Numbered from the stretch's first letter, positions 10,629 through 20,815 are shown. The stretch: DNA of 62,761 nucleotides from Chrysochromulina tobinii (GCA_001275005.1 JWZX01002709.1:1-62761), one strand, 5' to 3'. Numbers and translations: made by a program. Notes: a model not told the origin generated them from the sequence alone.

Positions 10629-10730
10629 CCCCAACGCCAATTGCAAGGTGGCATGGGGGTTAGCCATCCATGCCACCTTGCCAAGGGGCGACCGCTGGTC
10701 GGTCGTGCCTCCGCCGCCGCGCACGTCCAT

Positions 10731-10810
10731 CGGCATATGGGGGCGTCGGCATATGGGAGCGTCGGCATTTGGGGGCGTCGGCATGTGGGGGCATCGGCAT
10801 GTGGGGGCGT
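10731..10810 (+). repeat. 16-bp tandem repeat, five copies
   Basis: Five copies of CGGCATATGGGGGCGT and variants stand head to tail just downstream of the armadillo reading frame. They may lie in its 3' untranslated region. Confidence 0.85.
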
Positions 10811-10968
10811 CGGCTCTTCGCGCCGCTCGAGCAGCACGTGCCTGGCTGGCCGTCGTACGTGCGGTGGAGGTCGCTGCTGTGACAGCTTCCGCGTCTCAAA
10901 TGGGGTCATGTAAGTTCTGAGCGGGCAGTAAGAGTGTCGTAGCACCCGGTTCCGCGGGGGGAAAAGTG

Positions 10969-10990
10969 GCGCTGTGAACGTTCACAGCGC
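10969..10990. promoter_or_regulatory. perfect 22-bp palindrome upstream of the PX gene
   Basis: The left half GCGCTGTGAAC is followed by its exact reverse complement, so the dyad is perfect and unspaced. It ends 22 bases before the PX start codon at 11013. A partial version (GTGAACGTTAACAC) lies at about 36854-36867, some 45 bases before the FAD monooxygenase start. A transcription-factor dimer site is plausible; this is inference. Confidence 0.5.
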
Positions 10991-11012
10991 GCTCCATCCA
11001 CCAAAAACGATC

Positions 11013-12151
11013 ATGAGCGGGCTCACGCGCCGTTGCGTCATCCCCGTGCCCGCCGGCGCGAAGCCTGGTCACACGCTGACGGTGCAGACGGATGCGGGAC
11101 TGTTCCAGCTGGCCGTGCCGGCCAAGATCGCGCGCTTGTTTGTCGCCGACCTGCCCGTGCCCGAAGGCTGCGCGCTGCCGCACCTCACGGTGGCGTGGGT
11201 GCGCGTGGGCGGAGCGGATGCACCGGATGCGCCGTGCGAGAAGCCTCCTCGCTCATTCCACGCAGACCACGCGCTTGACCGCGGCGAGGAGGAGGGCGCG
11301 GCCGACGACGGCAACGCCGAGGCCGCCGGCGCGGCGCCCTCCGCCGCGCCACTGCGCGTCACCGTGCACGGCATCCGCACCAACTCCCAAGCGGTCACCG
11401 AGTACTGCGTCAAGGTGTACCGCGAGCTGTCCCGCGGCGAGCAGCGGCCGTTGGGCGAGCACTGGCACCGCTACTCGGCGTTCTCGCAGCTGCACGATCG
11501 TCTCGGCGTCTTCCCAGGCGCCTTCCCCGTCGATAAGAAGCGCTGGGTGCACACGGACCAGGTGCGTCATGGCCGCGGATGGCCTCTCGGATGGCCTCTC
11601 GGATGGCTTCCCTGATGATGACCTCTCGGATGACCTCTCGGATGGCTTCCCTCATGACCTCCCTGATGCCCTCCCTGATTGCCTCCCTCATCAGGTGCAC
11701 GAGCATCGCGAGGCGCAACTCAATCAGTACATGGCGCGGCTGCTCGCTCGATACGAAGCTCTCGCCGCGAAGCAGCGGCTGTACGCGACCGCCGAGGCGC
11801 CCGGGACGGCGCCCCATGAGGCGGATGAGCTACCGGCTGCCCTTCGCGCCTTTTTGGGCGTCGAGGGTGACGAAGCCAAGGTGACGAAACTTGCCTGATG
11901 GCCTGCCTGATGGCCTCGCTGATGGCCTCCCTCATCAGGTGACGAAACTTGCCTGATGGTCTGCCTGATGGCCTGCCTGATTGCCTCACTGATTGCCTCC
12001 CTCATCAGGTGATGAGATGGTTCCTCTGATTGCATCTGATTGCCTCCCTCATCAGGTGATGAGATGGTTCCTCGGCGTCTCTTCGACGAGTTACGAAACC
12101 GGCGGCGGCAAACTCGGCGGTAACGGCGGCAGTCACGGCGAGGTGAAGTGA
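11013..12151 (+). CDS. PX-domain protein (N-terminal coding segment of a possible PX-TPR gene)
   Basis: Exons 11013-11561, 11695-11880 and 12056-12151 (the last ends in an in-frame TGA if read straight through). The first 100 residues include a Cys/Val-rich region (RCVIPVPAGAKPGHTLTVQT). Then comes a PX-like domain: LRVTVHGIRTNSQAVTEY, WHRYSAFSQLHDRL, FPGAFPVDKKRW, the helix HREAQLNQYMARLLARY and a terminal LRAFLGV. PX domains bind phosphoinositides and bring proteins to endosomal membranes. Alternatively exon 3 stops at 12142 and splices in phase to 12226, which would fuse this segment to the TPR segment downstream. The two introns repeat exon-edge sequence (GTGATGAGATGGTTCCTC occurs twice). 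Confidence 0.78.
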
Positions 12152-12225
12152 AGTGTGGAAGCTCATCTCATCTGATTGCCTCTGATTGCCTCACTGGTCG
12201 CCTCACTGATTGCCTCCCTCATCAG

Positions 12226-13503
12226 GTGAAGTGTGGAAGCTCATCTCATCGCAATGACGCACGAAGTGGGCTGGACTTGCCTAATAAGGTCACGTTCGAG
12301 CGTGGGCCGGACTTGCCTAATAAGGACCCTTCCGAGATCGATACGAGATCGTGGCAAGATCGCCTCTGCTGCTGCCTCCAGCCTACCCAACTGCAAGTCG
12401 CCATGGTTGCTGTGAACATGGGTGCTGTGAACATGGGTGCTGCACCTTCCGACGGCACCGCTGTCACCATCGCACCCGCAGCTACAGGCCGGAGTGCTAC
12501 AGCCAGCGGCCACGCAGGGGCTAAGGGCGGCGCGACCGCTGGTGCTGGGGCTAAGGGCGGCGCAATCGCTGGTGCTGGGGCTAAGGGCGGCGGCACCGCG
12601 GGCGCGGCCAAAGGCGAAGAGCGCGGCAGCGAAGGGCGCGGTGCCCGAGGCGGCGCGGCGCCCGTGACGGCGCCCGAAGGCCACGCGACGGCGCTCGATG
12701 CGGCGAAGCGTTGTAATGAGCGCTTCGATTGGGCGGGCGCGCGCGCCGCTCTCGCGCCATGGACGCACCAGCACGACGCTCGCACCCTCATCGAGCGCAC
12801 CATTTGCAACCTGCAGGTGACGAAACCTTCCTGATGGCCTGCCTGATTGGCCCGCCTGATTGCCTCGCTGATTGCCTCACTCATCGAGCGCACCATTTGC
12901 AACCTGCAGCTCGCCGAGGACGCTGTGGAGGAGCAGCCGCCGGATGGGCGGCGCGCCAAGGAGCGAGCGGCCGAGGCGCTCGAGACGGCGCGGCGCGCGC
13001 TCGAGACGGCGCCCGACGACGCGGCGGCCCATATTTGGTACGGGCAGGCTGTCGGCACGCATGCAAAGGTCTTCGACCCGGGGCTGGGGCAGGGGCGCGT
13101 GTGCAACGTCCTCGTGCAGCACTGGGACCGCGCCGTCGAGCTCGCCCCGCAGGACCCGTTGCCGTACCACCTGCTCGGCTCGTTTGCTTTCCACACGTCG
13201 GCGCTGCCGTGGGCGACCCAGAGCATCGTGCGCACCCTCTCCCCCGGGCTGCGCAAGTTCACAGCGGACGACGCGATGGAGCTGCTTCGTCACTCGGAGG
13301 CGCGCATGCCCTCGCCGCCGAGCCACTACGCCGTCACCAACCGCTCGATGCTGGGCCGGCTCCACCTGCGCAAGGGCCAAAAGGGCGAGGCGCGCGTGTG
13401 GCTCGACAAGGCGCTCGACACGGCGCTCGAGCTCGACAAGGCGCTCGATCGGTCCGCGCAGAAGGCGGCAGACGAGGCCCGCAAGGCGCGCGCGAAGCTG
13501 TGA
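12226..13503 (+). CDS. TPR protein, RMDN-like (regulator of microtubule dynamics family)
   Basis: Exons 12226-12816 and 12910-13503. A free-standing gene would start at ATG 12403 (MVAVNMGAVNMG); the upstream part 12226-12402 is open and in phase with the PX exon. After an Ala/Gly-rich repeat region (GAKGG units) come TPR-like helices: ALDAAKRCNERFDWAGARAA, AAHIWYGQAVGTHAKVFD, DPLPYHLLGSFAFHTSALPW and SMLGRLHLRKGQKGEARVWL. This matches the RMDN/FAM82 arrangement, proteins that bind microtubules or organelle contact sites. The intron repeats the last 30 bases of exon 1 (ending CATTTGCAACCTGCAG) at its own 3' end. The C-terminus is Ala/Lys-rich. Confidence 0.72.
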
Positions 13504-13826
13504 GACGAGAGACGTGAGACGAGCTGACGCACCAACTGTCGGCGGTCAAAATTACGGCGTTGGAGCTTGGACGATGACGATTGAAACCGCGTTTAGATGA
13601 TTGTACTGACGTGCCAAAGTAGTACAGCTGTTTAGCTTATAGGAATAGTAAAATCCGTATCGGCTATCGCGCGCACGTTCAATGCATAGCGCTTTTTGGC
13701 AATGGCTGTCCGCAGGCATGTAACCCGAAAGCAAATCCAAAATGCAAACAGGGAGGAACACAACTCCTGAACACTTCACTCTTCAGCACGGCACGCCCTA
13801 AATCTAAAATCGACGCCCGGTATGCG
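13504..13826. other. intergenic region, lower GC, no gene recognised
   Basis: The 3' ends of the plus-strand TPR segment and the minus-strand PARP-type gene face each other here. Base composition drops towards A+T. No repeat, RNA gene or credible frame was seen. Confidence 0.5.
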
Positions 13827-16688
13827 CTATGCCTGATAGGGATTGTCCGTCGTGGTGCACAGCTTCTCGCCGCCATTGCAACGGTGGTAGGCGATGACGT
13901 AGTCGATGTGCACGTACTCGGAGTGGAAGAGGACAAACTCGCGGTAGCGCACGATATCCTTGCCCAGCTCGGCGATCAATGAGTGGTGTTCGATTGGTGG
14001 CGTGACGCCCGGAACCGGCGAGAGCTCCCGAAAGCTTTTGGGGAAGATGGGTGTGAGATCGTCCATCGAGGTGGCCTTCTTACCCGTCTGCTGCGTGCGC
14101 ACGGGGTAGCCGAGGGCCGCGCGCACCACGAGAACGTAGAAGACGTCGCCCGGGTGGCGCACGGTTCTGCCGTACAGCCGCTTGTGCAGGTCACTGCTCG
14201 GGTCATACTCGCTGTCGGCTCCGACATACTGATCCGTCTTGCCAACATCCTCCGCGAGGTAGACGCCGTCGCCGAAGGCGGTGCCCGCGCCGGTGCCCGA
14301 GTAGCGCTCGTTCAGGCCCGTGGACAGCAGCCCTAGCAGCCGATCCGGGATGGTGCCATGCAGTAGGATGGCCTCGTTGGCGCCTGCCTTCATGGTGAAG
14401 CCTTCTGCGGCACGAGCCGTCGTCTTCACCGGCAGGCCGGGCACCTTGTCGACATCCTTGCCCTTCTTCTTGAGCCGATCCATCTCCTTCTGAACGCGCT
14501 TCACGCCGGCCGTGTACTTGTCCAGGTTGTCTGGATGATCTACCTTCCACGCGCAGGCAAGCTTCAGCGAGTCATACGGGCCGTACTTTTTCAACACGTC
14601 CTTGCCCTTGCCGAGCCAGCCTGGGTGCTCTGTCTCAAGTAGCGCCTCGAGCGAGCGTCGCACGCTTGCATCGGACGCGAGCAGAGGCCGAAGGGCAAAG
14701 CCGTCCTTCTCCTTCGCCCATTCAGCCCTCTCCTCCACCCAATCCTTCTGGGCTTCTGGTAGTCCAATCCAGGTCATGGCACGGCGAAGCATTGACGGAG
14801 GCCGCCTTCTTCGCTGCGCGGCCTCCTGCGCTGCGGCCTTCTCTGCGGCCGCCTTCTCATCGGCTGCTCTCTTGGCCGCCGCCTCCTTCTCAGACGTCGA
14901 CGTATTCTCCATCTTGCAGCTGGGGGCCTTGGCATACTCCTTGCCATCCCACTCCTCCCAGACCGCGGTCGACTGGTGCGGCAGACTGGCCGACGTATCC
15001 TCCAATCTCATGAAGCCTGCGTCTTTAAAGTCCACATCCTTGCCCTCCTGTACAAACCAGTTGCCATCGGAGCCAACTGCGATCCATTTGTCCGCCGTCG
15101 CATGCTTCCACACCGGCTTCCCGTTGGCTATGCGTTGCGGCCCCAGCAAGTAGGTGCCCAGGCACTCCGTCTTGTGCTCCAGCTCTCCGCAGAGGCTCAA
15201 CGAGGTGGGCACGTCCCCGAAGCACTTGCAGCTGAGGGCCTCCTGCCACTTTATTGCCGTATTATCCCACTCCCCCCAGACCGCGGTCGACTGGTGCGGA
15301 AGACTGGCCGGCGTGTCCTGCGACAAACAGTATTGATAACCGCCCAGATCCTCGCGATCCTGTACCGCCCACTTGCCAAAGGAGGCCCATGCGATCCATC
15401 TGTCCTCCGTCTCATGCTTCCACAACGGCTTCCCGTGAACGTTGTACGATTGCGGCTTCAGCAAGTAGGTGCCCAGGCACTCCGTGTGGAGCTCCAGCTC
15501 TCCGTAGAGGCGCAACGTGGTGGGCACTGGCTCCCTTGGCGCCAAGTCGTGGGCCCAGTTCGCATCGACGCGTGAGCCATAGTGTACTAGCACCACATCG
15601 AGCGGCCAGCCCTGGTACAGATCGAGCGCATGAGAGATCGCATCACGGATCCATTCGTATCGGTTGCCGAAGACGCCTCCGCCGAGCGCCGTCAGGTAGC
15701 ACTTGACGCGCGCGCCTCCAGCTTCTAGGGAGCGTACAGCTCCGACGGCGAGCGTGGCCTCGTACGCAGCGCGCAGCACGAGGCGCGCAAAGGGCTCCCA
15801 GTCGATCTCTGGCGTCCCGCGCGCGTAATTGCAGGGCAGCGCGGACGCGTACACTTGGCACACGCGGTGCTCGAGCGGCGGCGCCACCGAGGTCTCCCAG
15901 TGCACGCCGACGCGCAGTGCGGCCTCGGCCTGCTCGACCAGGTTGGGCTCCGTCCTGAGGCGTGCGGCGAGCTCGGTCAACGAGTCGCGCCCCACCGGCA
16001 TCGCGTAGCCGTTCTGCATGCCCCAGTAGCGTCCGTCGTCGTTGCCGACGGCCACGCCCACCGCCTTCAGGGTGTCAATCTGCACGGGGTGCTGCCCTGT
16101 GTTGCCCTCGTGCTGCACGAGGTAGTTGCGATACACGGTCGCGGCCGGGCACGCGAGCGCACACGCGAAGCCCTGGGTTTTGTCGTTGACATAGATGCCA
16201 ACGCCAGCAGTGGGCGACACGCTGGGGTTCGTCGTCTCGAGGCAGTTGAACTGACTGGCCGCCTGGAAGACTGCACCGGCATTACTCGGCTCGTAGTGTA
16301 GCGGTCCGACGCCCGCCGGCGCGGCAAGGTGCGCGAAACTAAGGCCAGCCGACGGCGCCGCCGCACAGGGTCCGGCGGCCAGCTTGCTGCGCAGTTCGGC
16401 GACAGACGGGCACTCGAAACGCCCAACGAACTGCCTTGGAAACTGCGGAGCGGTCCTGCACACGAGCGTATCGCCATCCATCTGGAAGTGGTTTACGTTG
16501 TCTCCCCACGTGCTGCTCTCGTCGAAGCCGAAGAGGTCACGGAACCACGCTGGCTTCTCGCGCTGCATCGGAAATGGCGAGCGCTTGCTGCCTCTCTCCG
16601 TGTGCTTCGCCCACGCTGTGGGACCTCCACACGATAGCAAGGGGATAGAACTAAAGTTCTGCATCTGTAACGGTCTGGTAACGGTCAC
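13827..16688 (-). CDS. macro-like / Trp-repeat / PARP-catalytic protein
   Basis: One exon of about 953 aa (internal starts such as MQNFSS or MQREKP are possible). Residues ~130-390 show a conserved enzyme-like region: NAGAVFQAASQFNCLE, GFACALACPAATVYRNY, LTALGGGVFGNRYEWI. I relate it loosely to macro/PARG-like ADP-ribose-binding folds found in protists. Residues ~400-560 hold two Trp-rich repeats (PVWKHATADKWIAVGSDGNW and DTPASLPHQSTAVWGEW). A Lys/Glu/Ala coiled coil follows. The last ~250 residues form a PARP-type catalytic domain: LLHGT, AFGDGVYLAEDVGKTDQY and YREFVLFHSEYVHIDYVIAY, which supply the H, Y and E expected of a transferase. This module recurs almost unchanged at 42300-43100. Confidence 0.85.
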   Translation of the reverse strand: MTVTRPLQMQNFSSIPLLSCGGPTAWAKHTERGSKRSPFPMQREKPAWFRDLFGFDESSTWGDNVNHFQMDGDTLVCRTAPQFPRQFVGRFECPSVAELRSKLAAGPCAAAPSAGLSFAHLAAPAGVGPLHYEPSNAGAVFQAASQFNCLETTNPSVSPTAGVGIYVNDKTQGFACALACPAATVYRNYLVQHEGNTGQHPVQIDTLKAVGVAVGNDDGRYWGMQNGYAMPVGRDSLTELAARLRTEPNLVEQAEAALRVGVHWETSVAPPLEHRVCQVYASALPCNYARGTPEIDWEPFARLVLRAAYEATLAVGAVRSLEAGGARVKCYLTALGGGVFGNRYEWIRDAISHALDLYQGWPLDVVLVHYGSRVDANWAHDLAPREPVPTTLRLYGELELHTECLGTYLLKPQSYNVHGKPLWKHETEDRWIAWASFGKWAVQDREDLGGYQYCLSQDTPASLPHQSTAVWGEWDNTAIKWQEALSCKCFGDVPTSLSLCGELEHKTECLGTYLLGPQRIANGKPVWKHATADKWIAVGSDGNWFVQEGKDVDFKDAGFMRLEDTSASLPHQSTAVWEEWDGKEYAKAPSCKMENTSTSEKEAAAKRAADEKAAAEKAAAQEAAQRRRRPPSMLRRAMTWIGLPEAQKDWVEERAEWAKEKDGFALRPLLASDASVRRSLEALLETEHPGWLGKGKDVLKKYGPYDSLKLACAWKVDHPDNLDKYTAGVKRVQKEMDRLKKKGKDVDKVPGLPVKTTARAAEGFTMKAGANEAILLHGTIPDRLLGLLSTGLNERYSGTGAGTAFGDGVYLAEDVGKTDQYVGADSEYDPSSDLHKRLYGRTVRHPGDVFYVLVVRAALGYPVRTQQTGKKATSMDDLTPIFPKSFRELSPVPGVTPPIEHHSLIAELGKDIVRYREFVLFHSEYVHIDYVIAYHRCNGGEKLCTTTDNPYQA

Positions 16689-16829
16689 TTCAGTCGGTCA
16701 GTTTCGTCGCTGTCCCCCCGCGCTACCAAGCTATCATTTAGCTATCATCGCAAAGACAAGGCTCTGATTTTAATCATAACACAGCCTTATTAAAACACAG
16801 CCTTCAGCGCATAGCTTTCATGCGAGATT

Positions 16830-18598
16830 TCAATCGAAAGAACCCACCTCACGCTTGGAGCGCCCGCCTCCCCAGTACTTGCCCGACGAAAGGTCGCCCG
16901 CCTCGACCGCGGCCCACTGCTTTGCATGGTCCTTGATGCTGAGGCCGCGCTCGCGCGCCGCCGCGCTCGACGCCAGCTTGCGCTCCTTCTCGCGCTCGAG
17001 CTGCTCACGCTCGCGCCCCCTCTGTGTGGCACGCTGCCGCTCGTGCTCCGCCTTGAGCTTCGAGTGCAGCACCTGCGGTGACAGTCCGCGCAATCCGCTC
17101 TCTCAGAATGCTCAACAGGAGGGCCCAGGGCTGGCGACTCGGGGCTGGCGAGTCTTTGAGTCCATGGCGAGTCTTTGAGCGCGGCACGTGCCTTCTGGCG
17201 CTGCTCAGCAATCTCGGCGGCAATCAAGAGGCAATGAACGACACTCACCTGCTGGCGCTGCTCAGCAATCTCGGCGGATGAGAGATTGAGCCGGCCGCCG
17301 CCGTCGGGCAGCTTGTCGTACGATGACGCCTCCGCCTCGCGCGGCGGGCGGATCGCATGCTCGATCGCCTCCTCGAGCTCGACTAGTGACACCATCAGCT
17401 GCGGCTTGAGGATGAGCTCTACGTCCTGCGCCGTGCGCCCGTTGCGCGCGACACACTTGACACGCTCCGTCAAGGTGACGTCGGCTCCGCTGCCGCCGCT
17501 CTCAGACTCCGACGACGCTGTCGCAGCGGCCACACGCTGCACCCGCATCTCGAAGGCGGGCACATGCGACGCAACCTGGTGCAGCCGGCCCGGCACGCAT
17601 GTCTTGACCAGGTGACCCTTGCACAGGCGGCGCAGCACGATCTGCAAGCCTTCACAGTGCGTGCTGTGGTTGAGCACAATGCGCCCGTCTCCAACTTGGC
17701 TCGCCTCTTCTGCGCCGTCTTGGGCGCCGTCTCGTGCCGGCTTCACATTCACATTCACATTCACATTCACGCTGCGAGAGGCTGACATGGCGGCGTCGGC
17801 GCTTACGCTTACGCGTGCACGCTGCTCCGCACGTGCGGCGTCGGCAATGCGTGCCTCCGCCTGCTGCGCCGCCTTGACGCGTTTCAGCCGTTCGCGCGCG
17901 GCGTCCGCTGCCAAGCGCAGCGGTATCGTATCTTGCGGATCGAGCGTATGCAGCAGCGGCATGGCCGCAAGCAGCGCCTGCCTGATCTCCTCTACAGACT
18001 CCGCAAAGTCGAGCTGAATCATGAGTAGCACGGGCGCATTCTCTGCGGTGTCCGTCAAATCCTCCGCTGCCCCCGATGCGGGCGGCACCTCAGCTGGCAC
18101 TGTCGTCCTGAGCTCCTCGTACAGAGCCCGATCATGCATGGCCTCGAGAGCTTCGATGTTCGCCTCGGGGTCGGCGAGCAGCTCAAGAAGATACTCAAGG
18201 TCGTCGCGCAACCCGTCGGCGCAGCCTGCCGGGAGCACCTCGCCATCAATCTTGTGGATGATCGTCGCAAGGCGCTCTTCGTGGAACCGGCAACGCTCAA
18301 TCATAGGATCATTATCGCCCAGTAAGGTCGCGCGATCTTGGAAACTGACCACAGTGCTCCTGAGCCACTCTGGCGCGATTCGGTGGCTCTCTTTTGCTGC
18401 CACTACTGCCGTCTTGCGCTGCTCCGCACGGGCTGCTAGCTTCTCCGCCCTAGCACGTGCCTGCTCGGACTGCGAAAGCCGCGACTTCTCGCCGCCTCCC
18501 ATAGAGGAAATGAAGGAGTCGATGATGGAAGTTTCGTAACGAAATAACGAAACATCATGTGGTTTCGAATCGAAATCCGAAGGGAGCGCTACTTTCAT
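16830..18598 (-). CDS. DUF2103-like protein with long eukaryotic extensions
   Basis: The main exon runs from 18598 to about 17247. It splices in phase at QRQQ|GTGAGT to VLHSKLKAEHERQ at about 17083, and the gene ends at 16830. The N-terminal half is helical and charged. The centre has GRIVLNHSTHCEGLQIVLRR, CVPGRLHQVASHVPAFEMRV and VKCVARNGRTAQDVELIL, which fit the pattern of DUF2103, a predicted metal-binding family known to me from cyanobacteria and archaea. The C-terminus is a basic coiled coil ending in YWGGGRSKREVGSFD. VNVNVNVN comes from a CACATT hexamer repeat. The intron holds a second copy of GAGATTGCTGAGCAGCGCC taken from the exon end, so a 54-bp alternative intron would also be in phase. 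Confidence 0.65.
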
Positions 18599-19169
18599 GA
18601 AAATGAATGCTCACAACGAAACGCGGGCACGGGGAATTCATCCCGAGCTCGAGGGTAAGTCCACTCACCGCAGTCGAACTCCTCGACCACCGTCATCGGT
18701 CATCCGCTCATTCCATTCTGGTCCCCGTCACCATCCTCCGCTCCTCGTTAGCTCCTCGTCCTCATACCTCATCCTCGCGCTCGCGCTCAGCGCCCTCTTG
18801 TCGCCGCCGCCATCGGCTGCCTCCTTGCCAATGCTCCTTGCTGCCGCCCTTACCGCCGCCACCGGCCGCGCCCTTCTTATGCTTGATCAGCGTATCCTCC
18901 TCGTCGTCGCTCTACTCCTCTTCACAGTCAGAAGGCGCCGTCCTGGGCGTCACCTTATGGCCGCTTGTGCTTCTGTCTGCGCCCACCACGGCGTTCCCTC
19001 TGCCACTGCCACCCTTGGCCTCGCCCTCGACCTCGGCGGCGCCCACACTACCCCTCACCATGGCGCTCACGACAGCGCTTTCGCGAGGGAGACGACGCCG
19101 TGGTGGGCGCTGCCTCGGTGGGGCGCACGGCATGCACATGACAGCGCGCGGCATGCCGTCGTGCTGTTC
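18599..19169. other. intergenic region, uncertain coding
   Basis: Plus-strand frames here are Ser/Leu/Pro-rich, while a minus frame around 18740-18900 reads as an Asp/Glu/Lys stretch (DDEEDTLIKHKKGA). It could be an exon of an unseen minus-strand gene, but I found no chain of exons that supports it. Confidence 0.35.
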
Positions 19170-20345
19170 TCAGACGAGTATCGATGGTCCGGAATCTGCT
19201 TTGGCACCAGACGGGGCTGGGGGGGCCTTGGCCGCGCTGTCTTGAGCAGACCCCCACCCCTCGCTGATCGGGCGTGCGAGCGCCATGCCGAGCACCACCG
19301 TAAGCAGCATTAGCATCAGGCCGGGCGCTCCCGGTGCAGCGCCGACGTCAACGAGCAGCGGGCCGGGGCACAGGCCGCTCGCGCCCCATCCGACGCCAAA
19401 GAAAACCGACCCGATCAGCAGCGAGCGATCGACAGGGGGGGGCGACGCCGCTCCCCACACGGTCGCCTCTTGAATGCCCACGCGCGCGGCGACTCGGAAG
19501 GACACGAAGGTCGTAGCGAGCGCTGTGCAGAACAGAACCCAGAGCGTGCCATCGAAGGCGGCGGGACCGAGCGCGCCTAGAACGACACTCGGGCGCACCA
19601 TGCCGCCGATAGAGAGCCCGATCGCGAAGCACCCCCCGCTCCACAGTCCCAAGAAGACCTCCCTGGCAGTCGACTTTTCCGGGAGGAGTGCGAGGCCGGC
19701 GGCGAGCGCGAGCGCCAGGCTGCCGGCGAGCTGGGCGGCAAGCCCGGTGGTCGTGGCCGCTGTAGCACCGATGGGCACGATCGCGATGGGCAGGATGGCG
19801 CCGAGCGTACCGTCACTTGTGATCGTCATGGTGACGTTGGAAATCGTCGTGGTGATGCTTGTGATCGTCATGGTGACGCTGGAAATCGTCGTGGTGATGA
19901 TGGCGGCCACCATAAAGATCGGCACAGCCACGAAAGAGCGATAGGATAGGCGAGAGAGGCCGCATAGGCCGTGGCCGCTGGTGCACCCATTCGCAAGCGC
20001 GGTGCCGATGCCGACGCAGATGCCGGAAAACGCGAGCACTAGCGAGGGAGCTGGCGGAGCCGAAAAGCTTGAAGGCAGCAGCACCTTCATGAGGGCGCCG
20101 CCTGAGAGCAGGCCGCCAGTGAAGGCAATCTTGGAGGTCTCGTGAGGGCCGAGGAGGAGGGCCTTGAGGGCGCCCGAGCAGCCGGCAATACGGCGGGAGA
20201 AGAGCATGTACACACCGCATGCAACGCCGATGAAGAGGCCGCCGATGAAGGCTTCGAGGGGTCGGAAGGTGGACATCGTGCTCGCGGTCGGCTCCCAATC
20301 GCGATGCACATCGGTGATCGTCTCGGATTCGGGGAAGGTGGACAT
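19170..20345 (-). CDS. YeeE/YedE (TsuA-like) sulfur-compound transporter
   Basis: One exon of about 391 aa; a second in-frame ATG at ~20279 (MSTFRPLEAF) would give a shorter form. Eight or more hydrophobic segments are arranged as two halves. The first half has ALANGCTSGHGLCGLSRLS and the second GWGASGLCPGPLLVDVG, the conserved Cys-containing re-entrant motifs of the YeeE/YedE family, which imports thiosulfate or similar sulfur compounds. A 14-residue block (ITTTISSVTMTITS) is tandemly duplicated between TM segments in the middle of the protein. Bacterial members are typically of similar length or shorter; a bacterial origin is possible, but GC and codon use match the neighbours. Confidence 0.88.
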   Translation of the reverse strand: MSTFPESETITDVHRDWEPTASTMSTFRPLEAFIGGLFIGVACGVYMLFSRRIAGCSGALKALLLGPHETSKIAFTGGLLSGGALMKVLLPSSFSAPPAPSLVLAFSGICVGIGTALANGCTSGHGLCGLSRLSYRSFVAVPIFMVAAIITTTISSVTMTITSITTTISNVTMTITSDGTLGAILPIAIVPIGATAATTTGLAAQLAGSLALALAAGLALLPEKSTAREVFLGLWSGGCFAIGLSIGGMVRPSVVLGALGPAAFDGTLWVLFCTALATTFVSFRVAARVGIQEATVWGAASPPPVDRSLLIGSVFFGVGWGASGLCPGPLLVDVGAAPGAPGLMLMLLTVVLGMALARPISEGWGSAQDSAAKAPPAPSGAKADSGPSILV

Positions 20346-20815
20346 CGTCCTTGCAATGTCGGTGTAGTTGTCGGTGTCCAGACGCGGCGCGGCTTTTGAC
20401 TCGGTTCGGAGAGGTTACTCTTTTTGCTGTGGAAGCCTGGAGACCAGACAAAAGTACATCATTATAGAAGGGTATACCTCATCCAAATATGTTCAAGTTC
20501 AAAGTTCAATAGGCTTCCATAATGTAGTAACTTGAACATCAAAATATAGAATGCGGCCAGATACTCACCACACCTTCATCTCCGCTGCCCCTTACAGGAC
20601 AGTCGAGTCACCGCAATCTCGAAACCACCCCACTCTCTCACACTCCTCTCCCTCGATGCATGGCCGTGACTGTGCCGTCGTACACGGTTGGTACTGCCAA
20701 AAGGTAGCTGTTTGGCTGAGCGCCAAGAATGAGATCAGTTCGATTGCGTCCAAGATGATGCGTCACAGACCTCGGCGGCCTCTGATGGCTCCTCACCACC
20801 TTTGAGCTTTGTCTC
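20346..20815. other. intergenic region with an A+T-rich block and short inverted repeat
   Basis: Bases 20450-20545 are unusually A+T-rich for this window. ATGTTCAAGTT near 20488 has its exact reverse complement AACTTGAACAT near 20529. It lies upstream of the YeeE start and downstream of the RING-VWA stop. I found no gene. Confidence 0.5.

Noticed and set aside
18540-18600. tRNA-like GGTTTCGAATCGAAATCC
   Set aside because: It resembles a T-arm, but no acceptor, D or anticodon arms fit around it, and it overlaps the start of the DUF2103-like coding region.
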